From Parabacteroides distasonis (GTDB lineage Bacteria; Bacteroidota; Bacteroidia; Bacteroidales; Tannerellaceae), in assembly GCA_021531385.1 (NCBI GenBank), contig JAFBIR010000007.1:62001-126000 (forward strand): a DNA stretch of 64,000 nucleotides, in the 5' to 3' direction. The position numbers were made by a program, and so were the translations under genes. Each line of letters opens with the position of its first letter. The first letter of the stretch is position 1. The notes under the pieces were generated by a model. The model was not told where the DNA came from, did no database searches, and saw only the letters and a program-made list of their open reading frames with translations. Positions 36,052-45,028 of the stretch are shown here, one piece after another.

Positions 36052-39036
36052 ATGAACAAAAAGTTTTTTACTTTGATGGCGGCAGCCTTGCTTGGTGGTG
36101 CCGCTATGCCGAGTGAGGCTTTTGCACAAGCTTCTACTCCTGCTGCCCCTGTGCATAAAGCGGGAATAGCAGACACCACTGAAGTGAAGTCTGACTTGAT
36201 GGATGGCCTCAAGTTCATGTTGCGTTCGCACAATAACATTGCGACAGGAGCTGATGGAGGTGGTATTGCCTTTATTTCTGTGGCTGACTCTGCAAAAACA
36301 AGTTTCAAGGTTTACAGTGATTCTGTAAAGCCAGTGGCCCAAAAGCCTGCTGTGTTTGAGGTAAGAAATTGGAACAAGTCTTCAGGAACTTTTGAGTTGT
36401 ATGTGGATGGCAAACAATTTGTGAAGGGTATCGGTGGTAAGCATTACGGTACTTTCATGGCTTATAGTAAAAATAAGGTGGCAACATCGGCTGGTCAATG
36501 GGATTCTTTGAAAGTTGTGACAGGACCTCTTGCTCTGGATACTGTGTTTACTCAGGCAGGGAAAACGACTGGTGCAAGTATAGAATCTAACATTATTCAC
36601 ACTTATACCACAAAGACAACCCAGGCAGCTGAGAATTTGAATGCTTACTTTAATGGTAGCTTCAAGCTTGGCTTCCCCGATGCAGAAACGGCTCCTGCTG
36701 TGAATCCGTTCGGAGAGGATTTGGTGGCTATCCCTGCAAGTGTTTTAAATTACGTCTTGACAAATGGCGTTGGTACCAATGCAACATTTAGCAAGGACTC
36801 TGTGTTCATGGCTAAAAAGACGGATGATGCTGTGAAGATTGGTGCAGGTAGTGAGACAAGCGTTGCTAAAATTAAAGCATTGGAGTTGGTAGTTATTGAT
36901 CCGACTAAGAGCTTTGGTTTGACAGGTTTCGACGGTACTGCTGGTGAGGGTTATATGTTCACTACTATCAAGGCTGAGGACTTGTCTGCAACGGAGAACG
37001 AGTTGAACGAGGATGGTACTTTGAAGAAGGTGTACTACATGAACGGTTTGTTCAAAGTGAACGAGGCTGATGGTCTGAACGCGGCTGGCAAGTTGTCGTT
37101 GGTTGCAGGTAAGTTCCAGTATTTTGATAAAAACAAAAAGTCAACTGCTATTTATGCAGAAGACAGTGATGGCTACCAGGCTGATTCTGTATTGATTGCG
37201 GCTTATACTCCGACCAAGGATGGTGCTGCCTACTATGTAACCACTGTGCATGCTGAAGCAGAAGAGGGTATTGCCTTGGCTGAGATGGGTGGAACCTCTT
37301 ACGTGAACACGAAGGCGTTGTTGAGCGAGGATGGACCGACAATTTACAACATTCAGTTCTTGGGTACTAAGCCGACAAGTGGTTCGAACTGGTATGGTAA
37401 GTATTTGGTTTGTGTTCCTGCAAATTCGAACGAGGGAGGAACGTATGGCGCTGCAGCTCCTGCTGATGTGGATCTAACTAATGCGGATGCACAGTGGATT
37501 GTGAAAGAGGTCGGATCTGCAGGAAAATTGACTTTGATAAGTGCAAGGGATTATAAGACGGAAGCGAAATTGAGTTTGTATGAGGCTGATGGTGGTCTTT
37601 ATACATTGAATGGTGGTTTTGACGGTAAGGATGGCACTGAAAAAGTAAAATTGACTACTGCTGAGGAGTCTGCTGCTTATGTGAAGTTGACTGATACTGA
37701 GAAAACTCAGAACATGCAGATTTACTTCCAAGGAAAAGATGCGATTGGCAAGGAGAAAGTGTATGTTGCTTGGAACAAAGACCGCAAGCAGTTTGTAGGA
37801 ACTCAGGAGAGTGCTGATGCGGAAAACTTCAAGCACGCAGGGGATACTACCGTTGTAGAGAAATATACTTATGCTTATCTGAAGAAGGGTGAGGTTGCTG
37901 ACAAGGAGGTTGAGGTGAAGATTCCTGCCTACAGATTTAAGTGGAATGACAAGTTTGTCCACTTTAAGGAGGAGTCTAAGTTGGATACTTGTGCTATGGA
38001 TGATACGCACAAAGCTAATGGCAATGCAATCTGGTTCGCTTTCAAGAAGAATTACGATGGTACAACCAATGCTTTGGTGTTCAAGAGCAAGGATGGTAAG
38101 GCTAATAAGGATAGCTTGGTAAATGGCCAGAAAGCACAGAGACTGTATGTAAAAACTTTGGATGCGACTTTGGATTCAACCTTGATCTCAACTGCAAATT
38201 CCTATGTGGATGTAGTATTGAGCTTCTACTCTTTGGGCGAGACATTGCCACAGGAGGTAGGTCGTGCAACCTTCGAGAGCAACTTGGGTGGTATCGCTAT
38301 GCGTGAGAATGAGAACGGTATCGTTGACGCCATCATCGCTGATGAGCCTGCTACATTCTGGTTGGATACCGCTGATACAAAGGCTGACTTCCCGACCTTC
38401 TACATCCGTAGCAGTGTGAGCGCTGAGGATTTGAGAGCCGATGAGGAGGCTGCTCCGGTTAAACGCTTCATGCTCTACACGCCGACAGCTTTGGCTAACT
38501 ACTGGGATGATGCCAAGGCTGAGTGGGTTAAAGATAACGATTACTATGCTTATGACGATTTGAAGGCTGTCTTTGTTCCGGCTGCTGTGGTAGGCGTGAA
38601 TGAGGTTGTAGCTGATATCAATGGCAAGGAGACCACTTTGAAGAAGGATGGTACGAAGGTCTTCAAGTTCCACATCACCGAGGCTGACGACGAGGGTGGT
38701 TACTACATCTCTTCGGATAAAACAGGCAACTACCTGCGCAACGCAAACGGTGTATTGGTATTCACGAGCGATAAGAACAAGGCATTGGTTGTTTCTGTGA
38801 ACGAGGGTGACCCGACGGCTAACGAGGCAATCGAGGCTGCTGGTGTTCAGGTAATCGGTGGCCAGGGCGCTGTGACTGTACAGGGTGCTGCTGGTAAGGT
38901 GATTACCGTAGCTAACATCTTGGGTCAGACAATCGCTAACCAGGTAGCCGCTTCTGACAACGTAACGATCGCTGTTCCGGCAGGTATCGTAGTCGTTGCT
39001 GTTGAGGGCGAGGCTACGAAGGTAGTGGTTAAGTAA
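36052..39036 (+). CDS. Large secreted protein with DUF6383-like C-terminal domain (possible T9SS cargo)
   Basis: A 994-residue exported protein. The signal peptide MNKKFFTLMAAALLGGAAMP ends near SEAFAQ. The body is low in cysteine and rich in beta-forming, threonine/aspartate/alanine-rich repeats, consistent with an extracellular surface protein. The last about 70 residues (GVQVIGGQGAVTVQGAAGKV, then ANILGQTIANQ, then VTIAVPAGIVVVAVEGEATK) match my recollection of DUF6383, seen in Parabacteroides. They also resemble T9SS sorting domains (GxxV-x-I-x-NxxGQ, then PAGxYxVxV, then KVxVK). PorU and PorV are encoded 20 kb away. Codon use is A/T-richer in the middle than in the neighbours. No enzymatic motif seen. 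Confidence 0.78.
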   Translation: MNKKFFTLMAAALLGGAAMPSEAFAQASTPAAPVHKAGIADTTEVKSDLMDGLKFMLRSHNNIATGADGGGIAFISVADSAKTSFKVYSDSVKPVAQKPAVFEVRNWNKSSGTFELYVDGKQFVKGIGGKHYGTFMAYSKNKVATSAGQWDSLKVVTGPLALDTVFTQAGKTTGASIESNIIHTYTTKTTQAAENLNAYFNGSFKLGFPDAETAPAVNPFGEDLVAIPASVLNYVLTNGVGTNATFSKDSVFMAKKTDDAVKIGAGSETSVAKIKALELVVIDPTKSFGLTGFDGTAGEGYMFTTIKAEDLSATENELNEDGTLKKVYYMNGLFKVNEADGLNAAGKLSLVAGKFQYFDKNKKSTAIYAEDSDGYQADSVLIAAYTPTKDGAAYYVTTVHAEAEEGIALAEMGGTSYVNTKALLSEDGPTIYNIQFLGTKPTSGSNWYGKYLVCVPANSNEGGTYGAAAPADVDLTNADAQWIVKEVGSAGKLTLISARDYKTEAKLSLYEADGGLYTLNGGFDGKDGTEKVKLTTAEESAAYVKLTDTEKTQNMQIYFQGKDAIGKEKVYVAWNKDRKQFVGTQESADAENFKHAGDTTVVEKYTYAYLKKGEVADKEVEVKIPAYRFKWNDKFVHFKEESKLDTCAMDDTHKANGNAIWFAFKKNYDGTTNALVFKSKDGKANKDSLVNGQKAQRLYVKTLDATLDSTLISTANSYVDVVLSFYSLGETLPQEVGRATFESNLGGIAMRENENGIVDAIIADEPATFWLDTADTKADFPTFYIRSSVSAEDLRADEEAAPVKRFMLYTPTALANYWDDAKAEWVKDNDYYAYDDLKAVFVPAAVVGVNEVVADINGKETTLKKDGTKVFKFHITEADDEGGYYISSDKTGNYLRNANGVLVFTSDKNKALVVSVNEGDPTANEAIEAAGVQVIGGQGAVTVQGAAGKVITVANILGQTIANQVAASDNVTIAVPAGIVVVAVEGEATKVVVK

Positions 39037-39062
39037 AAGAACGAAAGAAATAATTCATAATA

Positions 39063-39242
39063 AATAATCTCCCTGTGCGGCTCATCGGGCCAAGTAACCT
39101 GCGAGGGTGAACAAGCAGGGAAATAGAATTAGTAATATGTTAATAACAAAAGTTCTTATTGCGGAGTAGCCTCGTGAGAGACGAAAGGCAGTCACAAAAA
39201 AGGAGCCGTCAGGATGCAAAAAGCCTGACGGCTTTTTTTTGT
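39063..39242 (+). ncRNA. Candidate structured RNA or 3' UTR element with terminator
   Basis: Following the surface-protein gene is a stretch with several stems. CCTGC (39098-39102) can pair with GCAGG (39115-39119); a competing pairing is CCCTG (39071-39075) with CAGGG (39116-39120). GCCTCGT-GAGAG-ACG-AA-AGGC (39169-39189) forms a tidy hairpin. A strong intrinsic terminator closes it at 39204-39242. No open frame and no family assigned. No clear -7 box precedes it, so it may be released from the upstream mRNA. Confidence 0.4.
39204..39242 (+). terminator. Intrinsic terminator
   Basis: AGCCGTCAGG (39204-39213) pairs with CCTGACGGCT (39224-39233), followed by a long T-run. Confidence 0.92.
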
Positions 39243-39321
39243 ATAATAATCTCCAAACAATCAACCTATAAGTTGTATAATTCGTTTTTTATTTGAACCT
39301 TTGCACAAAAATGATATAGAC

Positions 39322-39441
39322 ATGAAGTTTGAGCTTATCACCGAAAATGGACGCCTTTGGGCTGTCCGATACGATGAGTGTCTTGATAATGACATCGCTG
39401 ATAAGGATTCCTTTGTGGACTATCTAAATGAACTTAAATAG
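39322..39441 (+). CDS. 39-residue ORF upstream of the XRE gene, possible truncated toxin remnant
   Basis: A short open frame, MKFELITENGRLWAVRYDE, then DIADKDSFVDYLNELK. The first part resembles the N-terminus of RelE/HigB-like toxins that Bacteroidetes pair with XRE antitoxins, and the last part could be the C-terminal end of such a protein. This would fit an internal deletion of the toxin gene. The match is from memory and weak. It ends 14 bp before the XRE start, so the two are arranged as a toxin-antitoxin pair would be. Confidence 0.45.
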   Translation: MKFELITENGRLWAVRYDECLDNDIADKDSFVDYLNELK

Positions 39442-39444
39442 AAA

Positions 39445-39450
39445 AGGAGG
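39445..39450 (+). promoter_or_regulatory. Strong Shine-Dalgarno sequence before the XRE gene
   Basis: AGGAGG, 5 nt before the ATG at 39456. Such a perfect SD is uncommon in Bacteroidetes and hints at acquired DNA or a need for strong antitoxin translation. Confidence 0.6.
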
Positions 39451-39455
39451 TTGCT

Positions 39456-39770
39456 ATGAGAACTGCCAATGAAATCGTTTCAAAACTGAAGAAACACCAG
39501 CCATCCACACCATCCAGATGGCGTGAGAATGCCGAATGGCGTATAGCTAACAAGTCATGGCTTCGCTATTCGCAGCAGATTGCAATGATGATGCTCGACA
39601 GGATGGAGGAACTGCACATGTCCCAGAAGCAGCTTGCTGAACTGATGGGATGCAGTCAGCAGTATGTCTCCAAGGTGCTCAAGGGGCAGGAGAATCTATC
39701 CCTCGAAACACTCTCCAAGATTGAGCGATGCCTTAATCTCCAGATTATCGCTAAGCCAGAATTGGCTTGA
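39456..39770 (+). CDS. XRE-family helix-turn-helix protein (antitoxin-like)
   Basis: A 104-residue DNA-binding protein. The HTH_3 domain lies in the C-terminal half: MSQKQLAELMGCSQQYVSKV, then LKGQENLSLETLSKIERCL (about residues 55-93). The N-terminal half is helical and basic and could bind a partner. The layout resembles HigA-type antitoxins placed downstream of the toxin gene, but the upstream ORF is only 39 residues long. Stands in a segment of remnants between the surface protein and the AAA/nuclease gene. Confidence 0.85.
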   Translation: MRTANEIVSKLKKHQPSTPSRWRENAEWRIANKSWLRYSQQIAMMMLDRMEELHMSQKQLAELMGCSQQYVSKVLKGQENLSLETLSKIERCLNLQIIAKPELA

Positions 39771-39776
39771 TGCTAT

Positions 39777-39964
39777 AATATCGGTTGGCATATCTCTACC
39801 AATCCTCGATTCGATAAGATGTTGGGCTTCAGTATGGAGGATGTACGTGCGATGCTGACCTATTACAAAGAGGTTGGCCGCTTGCCTGCGAATAGTGACG
39901 TGGAGGCGATGATCGCCGACATGAAGCCTTGGTATGATAACTATTGCCCGCCCAGCGAATGTCA
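39777..39964 (+). pseudogene. Fragment of an AAA/PD-(D/E)XK (DUF1703-type) gene
   Basis: About 190 bp whose translation (NIGWHISTNPRFDKMLGFS, then EDVRAMLTYYKEVGRLP, then MKPWYDNYC) matches residues about 228-287 of the intact gene starting at 40117. The DNA is alike but clearly diverged, so it is an older duplicate. There is no start and no Walker motif, and the homology ends abruptly just before a large hairpin. It begins 7 bp after the XRE stop. Confidence 0.82.
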
Positions 39965-39975
39965 GGAGAAAGGAG

Positions 39976-40029
39976 AAAAAGAGCCGCAAAGCGAGGGTCG
40001 GAATCCGACTACGTTTTGCGGCTCTTTTT
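39976..40029 (+). terminator. Large hairpin, probable terminator
   Basis: AAAAAGAGCCGCAAA (39976-39990) pairs perfectly with TTTGCGGCTCTTTTT (40015-40029), with a second inner hairpin GTCGG-AAT-CCGAC. The structure is symmetrical and could terminate in both directions. Confidence 0.8.
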
Positions 40030-40072
40030 GTAGAAAATCGGGTTATTCACAGTGTCTTGTTATAGGATTTCG

Positions 40073-40080
40073 TATCTTTG
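40073..40080 (+). promoter_or_regulatory. -7 box for the 40.1-kb AAA/nuclease gene
   Basis: TATCTTTG, 36 nt before the ATG. CTTG at 40056 is a weak, closely spaced -33. Confidence 0.55.
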
Positions 40081-40116
40081 CCTCAAAGGCAATAGCGAAT
40101 TATTAAAAGGTGAGTT

Positions 40117-41841
40117 ATGAACGAGATCAAACAAATACCGTATGGCGTGGCTGACTTTGTGTCGGTCAGGGAGCGAAACTTGTATTATGTGGATAAGACC
40201 ATGTATCTGAAGGAGCTGGAGGCACAACCCGATAGCCTTTTCTTTATCCGTCCTCGCCGATTCGGAAAGAGCCTGTTTATCAGTATGCTTCGTGCCTATT
40301 ATGACAAGGCAATGGCAGGTAAGTTTGACAAGCTCTTTGGTGATCTTTGGGTGGGCCAGCACCCTACACCGCTAAAGAATCGCTATCAAGTGCTCTCTTT
40401 GGATTTCTCGCAGGTAGGGGGAAGCATCGACCGGTTAGAGGAGAATTTCGAAGAATATTTTGCAATGACGCTCAATGCGTTCATGCGGAAATACCAAGCG
40501 GATTATCCGGAGGACATTGTGAAAGAGTTCTTTGCTATCCATACCTATTCCGGGAAACTTCGATTAATTTTCGACAGTGCGCAATCGGCCAGGATCCCCT
40601 TGTTTTTAATCATTGATGAATATGACAACTTCACCAATGTGGTGCTTAACGAGCAGGGAGAAGCTGTCTATCATGCGATTACTCATGCGGATGGTTTCTA
40701 TCGGGATCTGTTCAAAAAATTCAAGGGTAATTTCGAACGGATCTTCTTGACGGGTGTAAGCCCCGTGACGTTGGATGACCTGACGAGCGGTTTCAACATC
40801 GGTTGGCATCTCTCCACCAATCCCCGATTCGACAAGATGTTGGGATTCAGCACGGAGGATGTGCGTACGATGTTCACCTATTACAAAGAGGTGGGTCGTT
40901 TGCCTCAAGATTGCGACGTGGAGGCGATGATTGTTGATATGAAGCCTTGGTATGACAACTATTGCTTCGCAAAAGAATGCTTGAAGAGCGATGTTAGAGT
41001 GTTTAACTGTGACATGGTGCTCTATTACCTAAGCCACTATGCGGATAGAGGTTGTCCACCTGAGCAGATGCTCGACCCGAACACGAAAACCGATTACAAT
41101 AAATTGAAGAAACTGCTTCAGTTTGACAAGCTGGATGGCGACCGCAAGGGCGTATTGATGAAGATCGCCGAGGAGGGAAAGATTGTAACAGAACTCTTCA
41201 CCTCCTTCCCTGCAAGGGAATTGACCAATCCGGAGATTTTCCCCAGTTTGCTGTTCTATTATGGTATGCTGACGATGGTCGGGACACGAGGCAACCGGCT
41301 GATCTTGGGAATTCCGAACAATAATGTACGCAAGCAATATTATAGCTATTTGTTGGAGATGTATCAACCTGCAAGTAACTTGAGGTACAACGAACTCAAC
41401 GACTATTTTGACAACATGGCCTTCGACGGCCATTGGGAGGAGGCGTTGCGCTACATCGCCGATGCTTATCAAAAGTTGTCCTCTGTTAGGGATATGATCG
41501 AGGGGGAGCGTAACATCCAAGGCTTCTTCTTGGCATATCTCAGCTTGAACAGCTACTACCTGACGGCTCCCGAGGTGGAGTTGAACCATGGCTTCTGCGA
41601 CTTCTTCCTGCTTCCTGACTTGACGCATTACCAAGCGGAGCACAGTTATATTATAGAGCTGAAATACCTTCCCAAGAAAGACTTCGCCGAGAAGAGCGAG
41701 GCGCAATGGCAAGATGCGGTGGAGCAGATCAACCGCTATGCTGTCGCTCCCCGTGTGGAAGCTTTGCGTCAAGGCACACAGTTGCACAAGATCATTTTGC
41801 AATTTGTCGGCTGGGAATTGGTCAGGATGGAGGAGGTCTGA
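40117..41841 (+). CDS. AAA-ATPase-like / PD-(D/E)XK nuclease superfamily protein (DUF1703 type)
   Basis: A 574-residue protein. The N-terminal AAA-like domain shows VDKTMYLKEL, the P-loop variant FFIRPRRFGKSLF (about residues 42-54) and Walker B LFLIIDEYDNF. The C-terminal domain carries GFCDFFLLPD and IIELKYL, which give the D and ExK of a PD-(D/E)XK nuclease fold. Members are common and often multicopy in gut anaerobes; their function is unproven (selfish element or defence have been considered). A related gene stands at 53.07 kb and a fragment of another copy just upstream. Own promoter; no partner gene. Confidence 0.87.
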   Translation: MNEIKQIPYGVADFVSVRERNLYYVDKTMYLKELEAQPDSLFFIRPRRFGKSLFISMLRAYYDKAMAGKFDKLFGDLWVGQHPTPLKNRYQVLSLDFSQVGGSIDRLEENFEEYFAMTLNAFMRKYQADYPEDIVKEFFAIHTYSGKLRLIFDSAQSARIPLFLIIDEYDNFTNVVLNEQGEAVYHAITHADGFYRDLFKKFKGNFERIFLTGVSPVTLDDLTSGFNIGWHLSTNPRFDKMLGFSTEDVRTMFTYYKEVGRLPQDCDVEAMIVDMKPWYDNYCFAKECLKSDVRVFNCDMVLYYLSHYADRGCPPEQMLDPNTKTDYNKLKKLLQFDKLDGDRKGVLMKIAEEGKIVTELFTSFPARELTNPEIFPSLLFYYGMLTMVGTRGNRLILGIPNNNVRKQYYSYLLEMYQPASNLRYNELNDYFDNMAFDGHWEEALRYIADAYQKLSSVRDMIEGERNIQGFFLAYLSLNSYYLTAPEVELNHGFCDFFLLPDLTHYQAEHSYIIELKYLPKKDFAEKSEAQWQDAVEQINRYAVAPRVEALRQGTQLHKIILQFVGWELVRMEEV

Positions 41842-41919
41842 TGGCTGCAGACGATTTTGAGATCATCGGCCCTTTCTTCCTGCAAAAAGATTGAAACTAA
41901 TCTTTTCGAGAGTGAATTA

Positions 41920-41950
41920 TTTGTCTTATAGGAAATCTTTACTACTTTTG
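41920..41950 (+). promoter_or_regulatory. Promoter for frr-rsgA
   Basis: TTTG at 41920-41923 and TACTTTTG at 41943-41950, 35 nt before the frr ATG. Confidence 0.65.
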
Positions 41951-41984
41951 AGCACAATTTTACAGCAACAAAACAATTAGTTCT

Positions 41985-42548
41985 ATGATCGATACGAAGC
42001 AAATCATTAAGGATGGCGAAGAGAAGATGACATTCGCTATTGACTATTTAGACGAGCAACTGTCTCGTATTCGGGCAGGCAAAGCCAATCCGAAGATTTT
42101 GGACTGCGTGAGAGTCATGTATTACGGTGCGCCGGTGCCCCTTTCCAATGTGGCTACCGTGACGGTTCCAGATGCCCGTACCATCATGATTACCCCGTGG
42201 GAGAAGAAGATTATCCGTGACATCGAGAAGGCGATCTTGGATTCTCCGGTAGGTATCACGCCGGAAAACAACGGCGAGGTGATCCGTCTGGGTATTCCCC
42301 CGTTGACGGAGGAGCGCCGTAAGCAGCTGGCTAAGCAATGTAAGGGCGAGGCAGAAAGCGCCAAGGTCAGCATCCGTAACGCACGCCGCGATGCCATCGA
42401 TGCGTTGAAGAAGAGCGTAAAGAGCGACGGCGTACCTGAGGATGTGGAGAAAGACGCGGAGGCGGAGATGCAGAAGATCCACGACAAGTATATTAAGAAG
42501 GTGGATGAGCTGTATGCCGCTAAGGAGAAAGAAATCATGACGGTCTAA
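41985..42548 (+). CDS. frr: Ribosome recycling factor
   Basis: Splits post-termination ribosomes together with EF-G. The 187-residue protein has the typical coiled-coil domain and small beta domain: [51 protein letters not shown] and ISIRNARR-type residues ([13 protein letters not shown]). Length and motif order are normal. It is 9 bp upstream of rsgA, placing two ribosome-cycle factors in one operon. Confidence 0.97.
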   Translation: MIDTKQIIKDGEEKMTFAIDYLDEQLSRIRAGKANPKILDCVRVMYYGAPVPLSNVATVTVPDARTIMITPWEKKIIRDIEKAILDSPVGITPENNGEVIRLGIPPLTEERRKQLAKQCKGEAESAKVSIRNARRDAIDALKKSVKSDGVPEDVEKDAEAEMQKIHDKYIKKVDELYAAKEKEIMTV

Positions 42549-42557
42549 TCCAATGGC

Positions 42558-43490
42558 ATGAAGGGACTTGTCATCAAGAATACGGGCAGTTGGTACACTG
42601 TCCGCACGGACGATGGACGTGACATCGAAAGTAAGATCAAGGGCAATTTCCGACTGAAAGATATCAAAAGCACCAACCCGGTTGCCGTGGGCGATCGGGT
42701 GGTGATTGATATAAACACGGAGGGCACCGCCTTCATCTCGGCGATCGAGGATCGGAAGAACTACATCATCCGTCGTGCCTCCAACCTTTCCAAACAAGCG
42801 CATATCATTGCCGCCAACCTCGACCAGGCGATGCTGATCGTGACGGTGAACTATCCGATTACGACTCCTATTTTTATCGATCGTTTCTTGGCGACCGCCG
42901 AGGCGTATCGTGTGCCCGTCAAATTGGTATTCAACAAGATTGACCGCTATCTGCCAGAGGATAGGAAGCAGATGGAGGCGATGATCGCACTCTATAGCTC
43001 GATAGGCTATCCGTGTGCCCAGCTCTGCGCCAAGAAGGGGGAGGGGATAGACGCGCTGCGGGCCGATCTGAAGAACCGCATCACGTTGCTCTCCGGCCAC
43101 TCCGGCGTGGGCAAATCGACCCTGATTAACCAGTTGGTGCCCGGCGTGAACCTACGCACGGGCGACATCTCGGAATATCACAATAAAGGCATGCACACGA
43201 CTACCTTCTCAGAGATGATTCCCCTGCCCGACGGAGGCTATCTGATTGATACCCCGGGCATCAAGGGATTTGGCACGATCGAGATGGAGGACACGGAGAT
43301 CTCGCATTACTTCCCGGAGATCTTCAAGCAATCCGCTGAATGTCGCTTCAACAACTGTACTCATCGCCATGAGCCGGGTTGTGCCGTCTTGGAGGCGGTA
43401 AAGGAGGGGCTCATCAGCGAATCCCGCTACAAGAGCTATCTCAACATCTTAGAGGACAAGGGAGAAAGCAAATACAGAGAGGAATACTAA
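42558..43490 (+). CDS. rsgA: Ribosome small subunit-dependent GTPase A
   Basis: A circularly permuted GTPase that checks late 30S assembly, 310 residues. It has an N-terminal OB-like domain ([19 protein letters not shown]), then the permuted order G4 (FNKIDRY), G1 ([16 protein letters not shown]), G2/G3 (HTTTFSEM, then DTPGIKGFG). The C-terminal zinc-binding segment is [14 protein letters not shown]. All motifs are intact. Its stop overlaps the stop of the convergent dgt gene by 4 bp. Confidence 0.95.
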   Translation: MKGLVIKNTGSWYTVRTDDGRDIESKIKGNFRLKDIKSTNPVAVGDRVVIDINTEGTAFISAIEDRKNYIIRRASNLSKQAHIIAANLDQAMLIVTVNYPITTPIFIDRFLATAEAYRVPVKLVFNKIDRYLPEDRKQMEAMIALYSSIGYPCAQLCAKKGEGIDALRADLKNRITLLSGHSGVGKSTLINQLVPGVNLRTGDISEYHNKGMHTTTFSEMIPLPDGGYLIDTPGIKGFGTIEMEDTEISHYFPEIFKQSAECRFNNCTHRHEPGCAVLEAVKEGLISESRYKSYLNILEDKGESKYREEY

Positions 43491-44812
43491 ACCGCCGGTA
43501 AACTCATGCCGGTAATCTTGCGATAGAGATCGAGCGCGTACACATCGGTCATGCCAGAGATATAGTCGAGCACACATTGGATCTTGCCATAGGTGGTTGG
43601 AGCCTGTGTGTCATATTGTTCCGGGATACGCTGCAACAACAGTTTGCTATAGGCATGGGCTTGGTTCATCACCGCCTCCATCAAGACATCGATGAGATGG
43701 CTGAAGATGTGATAACCGGCCAACTCCACATCGAGCACCTCCTTCGCCCGATAGATTTTGTGGCAAGCGGTCTCCGCGCAGGTTTGGTAGGCGGCCTTGG
43801 CATGGGGCTGGATGCAATCGATCAGCGGCTGGTTATAGCTGCCATTCAAGATCGCCTCCTCGTTTTCTAAGAAGACCCGCGAGCACTCATCCACCAACAG
43901 GCCAATGAGGCAAGAGCGCAGGTAGGCAATGCGCTCGTTGGTGTCATCGACAATGGTCATCGTGCGCTGGATATGCGCCAACCGTTCCCCCTCAAAAAAG
44001 CCCAATAGCAGACCGATCGCCTCATCCGTCGTCAAGATATGGAGCTTGCAAGCATCCTCGATATCCATCACTTGGTAACAAATATCGTCTGCCGCCTCCA
44101 CCAAATAGACCAACGGATAGCGCAGGTATTTCTCCGGAGCCTCAGGCTGTCGCCCGATGCCCAACTCCTCTGCGATCTGCACATAGCTCTCCTCCTCCGA
44201 CTGGAAGAAGCCGAACTTACCCTTCTTGCCCGCATAGGTTGAGGCATAAGGGTATTTCACGATGGAGGCTAACGTGCTATACGTTAAGGCAAAGCCTCCT
44301 TTACGCCGTCCCACGAATTGATGGGAAAGTAACCGCATGGCGTTGGCATTGCCCTCAAAATGGATGAAGTCTTCCCAACGTCCGCCCTCGGCGCGCACCA
44401 GCTCCTCTAACTTCCGACCGTTCCCTTCGGAGAAATAGGCCGAGATGGCCCGCTCCCCGGAATGTCCGAAAGGAGGATTCCCCATGTCGTGCGCCAAGCA
44501 AGCGGCAGAGACAATGGAGCCGATCTCCGGAAAGTTGATGCTACCCTCTGGGTATTTCTTCATCAATCCTTTGGATACATTATTGCCGAGCGAACGCCCC
44601 ACGCAAGAGACCTCCAAACTATGGGTCAATCGGTTATGCACGAAGATACTGCCCGGAAGCGGAAAGACCTGCGTCTTGTTTTGCAACCGACGGAAAGGCG
44701 ACGAGAAGATCAGCCGGTCGTAATCCCGTTGAAAATCGGTGCGCTCATGTTTGCGCTCGTGATACGCCTCCAAACCGAAGCGTTTGCCGGATAAAAGTTG
44801 GTTCCAATTCAT
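43487..44812 (-). CDS. dgt: Deoxyguanosinetriphosphate triphosphohydrolase (HD superfamily)
   Basis: Cleaves dGTP to deoxyguanosine and triphosphate, tuning nucleotide pools; related proteins also restrict phages. The 441-residue protein shows [16 protein letters not shown] near the start, the first metal histidine in [11 protein letters not shown], and the HD motif in [16 protein letters not shown]. The [16 protein letters not shown] helix carries another metal-binding aspartate. A frame open to 44968 would add 52 basic residues overlapping the promoter, so the ATG at 44812 was chosen. The -7 box TATCTTTG lies on the minus strand at 44847-44854. Confidence 0.92.
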   Translation of the reverse strand: MNWNQLLSGKRFGLEAYHERKHERTDFQRDYDRLIFSSPFRRLQNKTQVFPLPGSIFVHNRLTHSLEVSCVGRSLGNNVSKGLMKKYPEGSINFPEIGSIVSAACLAHDMGNPPFGHSGERAISAYFSEGNGRKLEELVRAEGGRWEDFIHFEGNANAMRLLSHQFVGRRKGGFALTYSTLASIVKYPYASTYAGKKGKFGFFQSEEESYVQIAEELGIGRQPEAPEKYLRYPLVYLVEAADDICYQVMDIEDACKLHILTTDEAIGLLLGFFEGERLAHIQRTMTIVDDTNERIAYLRSCLIGLLVDECSRVFLENEEAILNGSYNQPLIDCIQPHAKAAYQTCAETACHKIYRAKEVLDVELAGYHIFSHLIDVLMEAVMNQAHAYSKLLLQRIPEQYDTQAPTTYGKIQCVLDYISGMTDVYALDLYRKITGMSLPAV

Positions 44813-44846
44813 GGCTCTGACTCCTTTTTTGCGGATTCTCCGGAGG

Positions 44847-44854
44847 CAAAGATA
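44847..44854 (-). promoter_or_regulatory. -7 box for dgt
   Basis: Minus-strand TATCTTTG, about 35 nt before the dgt ATG; decides the start at 44812. Confidence 0.6.
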
Positions 44855-44973
44855 CGATACTTTAGCCATACTTTGCCTCATTTCAGGAAAGAAGGTACAT
44901 GAAATACCACGATAATGGTATTTCGCACGTTTCATCGAAATGGTTACTTTGCCCCTTTTAAAAACCACAGTTT

Positions 44974-45028
44974 ATGAAGAGATTCATTACACTTATGTTA
45001 TTGGTGGGCGCAAGAGGATTCGCAGGCT
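44974..45028 (+). other. Orphaned signal-peptide start of susC, out of frame
   Basis: The ATG at 44974 reads MKRFITLMLLVGA, a signal-peptide start, but continues in a frame that stops after about 48 codons. The transporter frame is offset by one base. Read in that frame, the segment just before the TonB box is AQEDSQALEEIVVVGYG, the usual end of the carboxypeptidase-D-like domain. The junction of the apparent deletion lies near 45005-45012. Confidence 0.75.

Noticed and set aside
42048-43100. Minus-strand open frame of 350 codons spanning frr and rsgA
   Set aside because: Antisense to two well-supported genes and crosses their junction.
43487-44968. Longer dgt form starting at 44968
   Set aside because: The extension covers the dgt promoter and is not seen in the family; ATG at 44812 fits.
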